The position numbers were made by a program, and so were the translations under genes. Below are positions 58,307-64,000 of a stretch of DNA of 64,000 nucleotides, piece by piece (positions within the stretch are counted from its first letter, which is position 1; each line of letters starts with the position of its first letter). Source of the stretch: Metabacillus idriensis (GTDB lineage Bacteria > Bacillota > Bacilli > Bacillales > Bacillaceae); assembly GCF_009674765.1 (NCBI RefSeq), contig NZ_WKKF01000002.1, positions 806,001 to 870,000 of the forward strand, written 5' to 3'. A model generated the notes under the pieces. The model had not been told where the DNA came from. It saw nothing but the letters and a program-made list of their open reading frames with translations, and searched no databases.

Positions 58307-58641
58307 CCGATTATGATCAGCTGGAAGTCGATGCATCACACTTACTCGGTGTATATGACATCGACTTAATTTATTCTTGGACACCACGCCAGTTCAAAAA
58401 CTTGGTTAAAGGTGCTCAACTCAAAACTGTGGATGTTTATGAACTTGCCGCTGCTAATGCTTTGTTTACAGCTAAAGCAAGCAACAGTAAGAAACGCTTG
58501 AAACTGAAGGACATATACGATGCAGATAAGGTTCGTAAAAACACGGAAAAATCAAATTCCAAGAAAAACGAAGTGTTATCTCTCGATAGATATAAAAAAG
58601 CAAAAGAAGCTATGAAAAATTATTCACCTAGCATGAATTAG
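58291..58641 (+). CDS. gpT-like extension, made by -1 frameshift
   Basis: The -1 frame after the A6 run stays open for 116 codons and has no ribosome site of its own: the first possible start (TTG 58402) lacks one. So it is probably read only as a fusion to gpG, as in lambda gpG/gpGT. Content: LLGVYDIDLIYSWTPRQFKN and later a basic segment KKRLKLKD. Confidence 0.8.
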   Translation, partial: RTGSVTDYDQLEVDASHLLGVYDIDLIYSWTPRQFKNLVKGAQLKTVDVYELAAANALFTAKASNSKKRLKLKDIYDADKVRKNTEKSNSKKNEVLSLDRYKKAKEAMKNYSPSMN

Positions 58642-58657
58642 GAAGGAGGTGGATGGT

Positions 58658-60502
58658 TTGGCTGAAAACTTTGAGGCGATAATTGGGGCCAATATAAAAG
58701 CCTTTCAACGTGCTATGCGTGAAGTTGACCGTGAAATTCGTGAAACTGCAATGGGTGCCGAAGCTGAAATCACCGCTGATATATCAGAGTTCATGTCTGA
58801 GATATCGGCTGTGGATAGCATGCTTACCGAGCTTGCGGATGAACATAACATCGATATAAGCTCTGATGTAGCAGAAGTCATTTCAGAAATTGAATCGGTG
58901 GACGAAGCTCTAAGTACGTTACCAGAAAATGTTGATATAAATATAGATTCTGAGATTGCAGAAGTTTTGGAGGAAGTTGAAGCAGTTGATCAAGTTATCA
59001 GTTCTCTGCCAAGCGAAGTTCAAATTGATATTGATTCAAACGTAGCCGATGTTATTGCAGAAGCAGAGGCTGTGGATGCAGCACTAAGTTCTCTTCCTGG
59101 AGAAGTGGATATAGACGTTGAAACCGATGTTGCTGGGACAATAGCCGAAATAGCTGCAGTTGGTGCGGCAGCGGCAGCTTTGCCCAATGAGGTAGATATT
59201 GATGTTGATGCAGATGTAGCCGGCGCAATTGCTCAAATTGCTGCATTTGATGCCGCAGTATCAGCTCTTCCAAATAACGTTGAAGTTGATGTTGACGTAG
59301 ACGAAGATACTTTACAAAAGCGTTTCAAGCGAGTGCAATCCAGTATGGATAGATTTGCCACAAGCATACGGACAGTCGGTGAAATTGCACAGTATTCAAG
59401 TAGAGGTCTGCTCTTAATGATTTCTCCTGCGATTGTTCCAGTTATAGCACACTTAATAGGGGTATTAGGAAATCTTGGAGTTATGTTAGGAGTCATTGCA
59501 GGGTCTACTTTTGCCCTCGTATCAGCTTTTGCGGCAGCGGCAATAGGAATATTAGGGTTTGTGGCGGTCGCGATCCCGTCAATTAAAGCCGTACATGGTG
59601 AAGTAGAAGATATGACAAAGGCGCAGAAGAAGGCATATGAGTCACTCAAGGTGGTCAAGAGTACCTGGAAGGACATACAAGATTCTGTCTCAGATAAGGC
59701 AGCATCAGCTTATGGAAGCGCGTTAAAAGCTGTAGCGGCTATCTTAAAAGGCTTGAAGCCAATGTTTATAGGAGTTGCTGATGCTTTTAACCGATTAATG
59801 GAATCACTGAATAAATCGGTAGGCAGTCCTCCAGTACAGAAGTTCTTTGATTATCTGAATAAAGAAGCAGGACCTTTAACAGAAACGGTCTTGAAATCCC
59901 TTGGAAACTTGTTACAAGGATTCTTTAACATGATGACGTCATTTGGTCCGTTAACAAAATCGACAGCACAAGGTTTTTTAGAGATGTCAGAACGTTTTGC
60001 TGCTTGGGCGGATGGTTTAGGCAAAAGCAAGGCCTTCCAGAACTTTGTAACTTATGTCGAAACTAACATGCCCAAAATACGTGCCATCTTCCGTGATGCA
60101 ATAGCTGGAATCATCTATACGTTTGCAGCCTTTGGTCCTTCAGCTTCTGAGTGGATGGACAGGCTGAAAGAAATGATGGCAGGTTTCAAAGAATGGTCTA
60201 AAGCTTTAGGCGATAATGCAGAGTTTAAAGGCTTTATAGATTACATCAAAGAGAATGGGCCAAAGGTTGCCGATCTAATAGGAAACATTGTTACTTTCCT
60301 TAAAGAATTAGGGATTGCATTGGCGCCTATGGGCACCCAGATGCTTGAATCCATTAACGGATTCTTGGCATGGACGTCAGCGATGATGAATGCCCATCCT
60401 TGGTTCGGTAAGTTAGTAGCAGCCACAATTGTCTTAGCCGGAGCTTTCTTCGCGATGCTCCCAATTTTGATTGCTGTAGCAGCATTCTTAGGTCGGCAAT
60501 GA
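58658..60502 (+). CDS. tape measure protein, N-terminal part (interrupted by in-frame stop)
   Basis: 614 residues from TTG 58658 (AAGGAGGT 8 bases upstream). Acidic 29-residue repeats of the type DIDSNVADVIAEAEAVDAAL fill about 50-215; membrane-like hydrophobic segments and helices follow. The TGA at 60500-60502 cuts the frame, which continues open in the same frame for 438 more codons. One base change (TGG or CGA) would restore a 1052-residue protein. Confidence 0.85.
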   Translation: MAENFEAIIGANIKAFQRAMREVDREIRETAMGAEAEITADISEFMSEISAVDSMLTELADEHNIDISSDVAEVISEIESVDEALSTLPENVDINIDSEIAEVLEEVEAVDQVISSLPSEVQIDIDSNVADVIAEAEAVDAALSSLPGEVDIDVETDVAGTIAEIAAVGAAAAALPNEVDIDVDADVAGAIAQIAAFDAAVSALPNNVEVDVDVDEDTLQKRFKRVQSSMDRFATSIRTVGEIAQYSSRGLLLMISPAIVPVIAHLIGVLGNLGVMLGVIAGSTFALVSAFAAAAIGILGFVAVAIPSIKAVHGEVEDMTKAQKKAYESLKVVKSTWKDIQDSVSDKAASAYGSALKAVAAILKGLKPMFIGVADAFNRLMESLNKSVGSPPVQKFFDYLNKEAGPLTETVLKSLGNLLQGFFNMMTSFGPLTKSTAQGFLEMSERFAAWADGLGKSKAFQNFVTYVETNMPKIRAIFRDAIAGIIYTFAAFGPSASEWMDRLKEMMAGFKEWSKALGDNAEFKGFIDYIKENGPKVADLIGNIVTFLKELGIALAPMGTQMLESINGFLAWTSAMMNAHPWFGKLVAATIVLAGAFFAMLPILIAVAAFLGRQ

Positions 60503-60556
60503 ATCATTGATATCACAAAAGCAGTAGCAGGCTCTCTCTGGGGTGCAACGAAAACA

Positions 60557-61816
60557 GTGGCGAATTGGATATGGATGGGGATTGTGGCAACAGCAAATGC
60601 TATAAAAATTGCGGCCGCATGGCTCTGGGCAACAGGTAAAAGTATGGCAGTAGCACTTGGCAGGATGATTGCAACTGCAGCTGTATTCGTTGCTCGTTGG
60701 TTGTGGATGGGGGTCCAATCTTTATTGCATGCAGCTAAGATTGCAGCGGCTTGGGCACTTGCAACAGGTGTTGCTATGGTCAGGGCGTTAGCATCTATGA
60801 CAGCAACTGCGGCAGTGTTTGTTGCAAAATGGTTGTGGATGGGAGTTCAAGCGTTACTCCATGCCGCGAAAGTAGCAGCAGCATGGGCTTTATCGACGGG
60901 TGCAGCAATGGCTAGAGCAGTAGCTTCTATGATTGCCACAGCAGCCGTGTTCGTAGCAAAGTGGTTGTGGATGGGTGTACAGGCACTTGCACATGCAGCA
61001 AGAATGGCAGCCGCATGGTTTATTGCACTTGGTCCTGTAGGCTGGGTTATCGCAACAGTAATAGCCTTAGTTATTCTTATCATCGCAAACTGGGATAAGG
61101 TGAGCGCATGGACGAAGAAAGCCTGGACAGCCATATGGACGTGGATTAAGGACACATGGCAAAAAATTAAATCGAAAACAGTAGAAGTAGCACAAAGCAT
61201 TTGGACAACAGTAAAACAAAAGTTCTCAGACATTGTTTCCGCCGTGAAAGAAAAAATGAATGACGTGTGGAATGGGATAGTTGATATCTGGGGAGAAGTG
61301 ATGAGCTTTTTCCAAGGGATTGACTTGTTTGAGATAGGAGCCAACATTATTCAAGGCTTAATTGACGGGGTAAAAAGCATGGCAACTGGGTTAATCAACG
61401 GTGTCAAGGGCGTTGTTAATGGCGCAATCGAAGGAGCAAAAGCACTTCTTGGCATTGCATCTCCATCGAAATTATTTAAATCGTTTGGGGTATTCACAGG
61501 TGAAGGGTTTATCATCGGTGTAAATAAGATGAGTACCAAGGTTGCTAATGCCGCAACGAACATGGCTTCCGCAGCATCGAATGCCTTTTCTCCACAAATG
61601 GCAAACATGCAAGCTAGTGCTTCATTAAGCACAGCTATTAACTCAAGCGATATGAAAGCAATGAAGCATTCATTTTCAGCCGACATTCAGGATATGGAAA
61701 CGCCGGATCCTACGATAAATGTTTATAACGAGTGGGACGGAGAGAAAGTGGTCTCTTATGTTGAAAGAGGAAATGCAAAACGTACAAGAATCACTGACGG
61801 ATTTTACGGGAAGTAG
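60557..61816 (+). CDS. tape measure protein, C-terminal part (same frame, after TGA)
   Basis: 419 residues when started at GTG 60557, but the frame is open from 60503. Three and a half 44-residue repeats beginning W(L/I)WMG occupy the first 160 residues; then a helix-rich tail. No ribosome site stands before 60557, so independent translation is doubtful. It is probably the broken remainder of one gene 58658-61816. Confidence 0.8.
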   Translation: MANWIWMGIVATANAIKIAAAWLWATGKSMAVALGRMIATAAVFVARWLWMGVQSLLHAAKIAAAWALATGVAMVRALASMTATAAVFVAKWLWMGVQALLHAAKVAAAWALSTGAAMARAVASMIATAAVFVAKWLWMGVQALAHAARMAAAWFIALGPVGWVIATVIALVILIIANWDKVSAWTKKAWTAIWTWIKDTWQKIKSKTVEVAQSIWTTVKQKFSDIVSAVKEKMNDVWNGIVDIWGEVMSFFQGIDLFEIGANIIQGLIDGVKSMATGLINGVKGVVNGAIEGAKALLGIASPSKLFKSFGVFTGEGFIIGVNKMSTKVANAATNMASAASNAFSPQMANMQASASLSTAINSSDMKAMKHSFSADIQDMETPDPTINVYNEWDGEKVVSYVERGNAKRTRITDGFYGK

Positions 61817-61824
61817 GTGAACCG

Positions 61825-62742
61825 GTGGACGTACTTATTGAAAAGTTAAATGGCGAAAGAAAAAAGTTTTCGGAAATCGGGCTTATTCCCCGTGATTTCC
61901 TTGTTTCTACTGCTGATGTGAGAACCTACAGTTCAGAAATCCAGGGAAGACCAGGTAAAATAGATAAAGGCGCTGATTACGGACCGCGGTCAATAACAGT
62001 GCCTTTTATGTTTGAAGCGGTCGACCTTTATGACTACCCGTTGTTCCGTGATGAAATATATGCATGGCTTGGTAGTATAGAAGCTTTTTGGATTTATGAA
62101 GGAAGAAGCGCAGGAATATATAAATTTGAATCTCCAGGGCAATATGACGACTCGAAAGCTTATGAGGTTGATTCTGATATCATCTATGGTAAACGGTATT
62201 TAGTCCGTAGAACAAGTAATCTTGCTCCCGATCAACAAGGTGTATGGGGACTTGATTCCATATCTTTTGAAACTGTGGAATTACCATTTGGAGAGACCAC
62301 AGCAACTACACTTACCCCTTTTGTTATTGGTAACGGTGAAGATGAAGTTGAAAACAGTATATGGACAGTAGGACAAGCTAAAATATTCGATGAAGAACCA
62401 CGATATACTTTTACCAACCCTACGACTATACAAGTCTATAACGGGGGCACAGAACGTGTTGATCCAGATGAGGGCATGCACTTAGTAATTGAATATAAAG
62501 GTGTCAGTACAAATCTAAAACTTAAGAATCAAACCAATGGATCTGAATGGAGTTTTTTAGGCAACAGCGTTGCGAATGATTCGATAAAGATTGAAGGGGT
62601 TCATTCAGCTCTTAACCTATTATCCATTGTCCGTAACACAAACTTAGAATTGATCAAACTTGAGCCTGGCTGGAACACAATCCAAGTAACAGGAGCAACT
62701 AGTGGAACACTCTCGTTTGATTTCCGTTGGTACTTTAGATAA
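61825..62742 (+). CDS. distal tail protein (Dit)
   Basis: 305 residues from GTG 61825. N-terminal Dit core (GLIPRDFLVSTADV, RSITVPFMFEAVDLYDYPLF), then a C-terminal beta domain. Dit forms the ring at the tail tip that joins the tube and Tal. Follows the tape measure by 8 bp, as usual. Confidence 0.88.
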   Translation: MDVLIEKLNGERKKFSEIGLIPRDFLVSTADVRTYSSEIQGRPGKIDKGADYGPRSITVPFMFEAVDLYDYPLFRDEIYAWLGSIEAFWIYEGRSAGIYKFESPGQYDDSKAYEVDSDIIYGKRYLVRRTSNLAPDQQGVWGLDSISFETVELPFGETTATTLTPFVIGNGEDEVENSIWTVGQAKIFDEEPRYTFTNPTTIQVYNGGTERVDPDEGMHLVIEYKGVSTNLKLKNQTNGSEWSFLGNSVANDSIKIEGVHSALNLLSIVRNTNLELIKLEPGWNTIQVTGATSGTLSFDFRWYFR

Positions 62743-62754
62743 AGGAGGCGCAAC

Positions 62755-64000
62755 ATGTTAGCAATCAAAGATTTGCAAGGCGAAGTATACCTGCTTACGG
62801 GCGCCTCTAATATCGTTCGTAAGAGAAGAGTAAACGGAGAGAAGGAGCTGTCTTTAAAACTAGAAAAGACAAAGCAGAACGCTCATTTCTTCGATGATAT
62901 AGATAAGCTTTGGAGAGTAATTGATTTTATTGGGGAAGAATACCCCATTTTAATCTACCGCGATGTAGCACAAGGAGACGGCTATACAAGGGAAATAAGC
63001 TGCTTGCATAGTTTCTTTGATGATATGAGGAATCACGTCATATATCAGAAATTCACAGGCTCAAAAATGTTAGTGGATATGATGAATTTCATCTTTACGG
63101 GATCCGGATACACGTTCAATATCGTTGGCTCTTTTCCTGCTCAGAGTTTTGAGAACTTCGGAGATGATTACGGATTAGAGTTGTTCAAAACAGCTTTAGA
63201 ACGTTATATATCAGAGTTCAGTGTCAAGGGTAAGATTGTTACACTGCGGGAGACAATAGGAAATACAACAGATTTTCAATATCGGCACAAATTCAACCTA
63301 GAATCCATTGAGCGTGAAGTTGATGCATTAGACTTCTCCACATACGGCGAGGGTTTTGGTAAGGATGGGTTGCATGTCACCTACCGGTCTCCTCTAGCCG
63401 ACATTTACGGTGAGCGACCTATCAAGGCCATTAGAGATGATCGATTTACCAACAGTCAAAATTTGCTTAATAAAGTCAAGGAGGCAGTTGATAGCAGTCT
63501 AAAACTCACGTTAACTGTTAAACTGTCAGACCTTCGAGCAAGTGGCTATAACAAGAATCACCCAGATGAAGGCGACGTTATTATTCTTGTGGAAGATCGA
63601 TTCGATATGAAGGTAGATACACGGATCGTTGAAATTGTGGAATTATTGGACAAGAAAGGGAATGTCATCGACTGCGATGTTACTCTTTCTAATTTCAGTA
63701 ACATCTTTGAACAACAAAGACGCATCCACAATGCTACAAAGACGATAGCGGATGCAATTGAAGGTAAACGACCTTTACCATTCGAAGCGTTAGCAATCGC
63801 TGTGCAGCAAGCCACAATAGCATTGCAAAACGCCCAAACTGAATTGCACTTCCCTGATAGCGGAGGAATCCTCGCGATCGACAAAACCAACCCTAATAAG
63901 TTGGTTCTTTTTAATTCCGCTGGAATCGGTATATCAGAAGATGGAGGGCAAACGTTTAAAACAGCTATGACAGGTGCAGGATTCGTTGCGGATGTCATTA
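62755..64000 (+). CDS. tail endopeptidase / Tal protein, cut by the right edge
   Basis: 415 codons visible. The N-terminal domain of phage tail-associated Tal proteins (LAIKDLQGEVYLLTG, RVNGEKELSLKLEKTKQNAH) and a later VTYRSPLADIYGERP. The catalytic part, if present, is beyond the window. AAAGGAGG precedes the ATG. It contacts the host wall and may hydrolyse it. Confidence 0.85.
   Translation, partial: MLAIKDLQGEVYLLTGASNIVRKRRVNGEKELSLKLEKTKQNAHFFDDIDKLWRVIDFIGEEYPILIYRDVAQGDGYTREISCLHSFFDDMRNHVIYQKFTGSKMLVDMMNFIFTGSGYTFNIVGSFPAQSFENFGDDYGLELFKTALERYISEFSVKGKIVTLRETIGNTTDFQYRHKFNLESIEREVDALDFSTYGEGFGKDGLHVTYRSPLADIYGERPIKAIRDDRFTNSQNLLNKVKEAVDSSLKLTLTVKLSDLRASGYNKNHPDEGDVIILVEDRFDMKVDTRIVEIVELLDKKGNVIDCDVTLSNFSNIFEQQRRIHNATKTIADAIEGKRPLPFEALAIAVQQATIALQNAQTELHFPDSGGILAIDKTNPNKLVLFNSAGIGISEDGGQTFKTAMTGAGFVADVI

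Noticed and set aside
60500-60502. TGA as selenocysteine or recoded codon
   Set aside because: No SECIS-like structure was evident and Bacillus does not normally use it; mutation or sequencing error is simpler.
58800-61100. Regular repeats that might suggest a CRISPR array
   Set aside because: The repeats are in-frame coding repeats without unique spacers; the only Cas-like protein is a lone Cas2-like gene 28 kb away.
59233-61686. Long antisense frames across the tape-measure gene
   Set aside because: Arise from the repetitive Ala/Val-rich coding sequence; no ribosome sites.

Overview
This window looks like a low-GC Bacillaceae chromosome carrying the left and central part of a siphovirus-type prophage. 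The host part (1-25048) follows the Bacillus subtilis order pgi - yugJ - yuzA - yugI - yugH/yugG - yugF - yugE - patB - kinB - kapB - kapD - yuxJ - pbpD - yuxK - yufK - mrp. I recognised these genes from their protein sequences and order; no database was searched. The host is therefore probably Bacillus or a close relative (for example Metabacillus), but I cannot name the species.

Host layout. 1-4246 is the start of an Mrp cation/proton antiporter operon on the minus strand (mrpA-B-C-D; mrpD runs off the left edge). 4.4-10.6 kb holds a small secreted protein, YufK, YuxK, PbpD, YuxJ, KapD and KapB. 10.6-15.6 kb holds the sporulation kinase KinB, a Cu/Zn-SOD-like lipoprotein, PatB and YugE, with three copies of a structured intergenic repeat. 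15.6-25.0 kb holds YugF, the AlaR/AlaT pair, an ECF sigma/anti-sigma pair with a likely autoregulatory promoter, an AAC(6')-like acetyltransferase, the S1 protein YugI, YuzA, YugJ and Pgi. Relative to B. subtilis, the extra genes are the SOD, the sigma pair and the acetyltransferase.

Prophage layout (about 25.05 kb to beyond the right edge). It starts directly downstream of pgi. A minus-strand lysogeny and cargo block holds the tyrosine integrase, an orphan, an ImmA/IrrE-type peptidase, a lone HsdR-N-like nuclease-domain protein, a PH-SHOCT protein and a CI-like repressor. Four 13-bp operators separate the repressor from a Cro-like gene. The plus-strand early region holds regulators, an antirepressor, an SbcC-like ATPase + RecT + MBL-fold triad, an O-like replication protein with iterons inside its gene, a DnaC/DnaI-like loader, RusA, dUTPase and many tiny Cys-rich proteins. 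Two minus-strand islands interrupt it: a Cas2-like protein and a Spo0E-like phosphatase. A 33-codon membrane-peptide ORF on the minus strand resembles a type I toxin. From 46.8 kb follow a sigma-like late regulator and the morphogenesis genes: TerS, TerL, SPP1-type portal, gp7-like head protein, scaffold, decoration protein, capsid, connectors, tail tube, frameshifted chaperones, tape measure, Dit and Tal. The Tal gene is cut by the right edge, so lysis genes and attR lie outside.

How it fits together. The tape-measure gene has an in-frame TGA (60500-60502), so the prophage may be unable to make tails unless this is a sequencing error or is read through. Its lysogenic cargo (nuclease-like protein, PH-SHOCT, Cas2-like, Spo0E-like, toxin-like peptide) could affect phage resistance, host sporulation or prophage maintenance. 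Those roles are inferences from domains and position.
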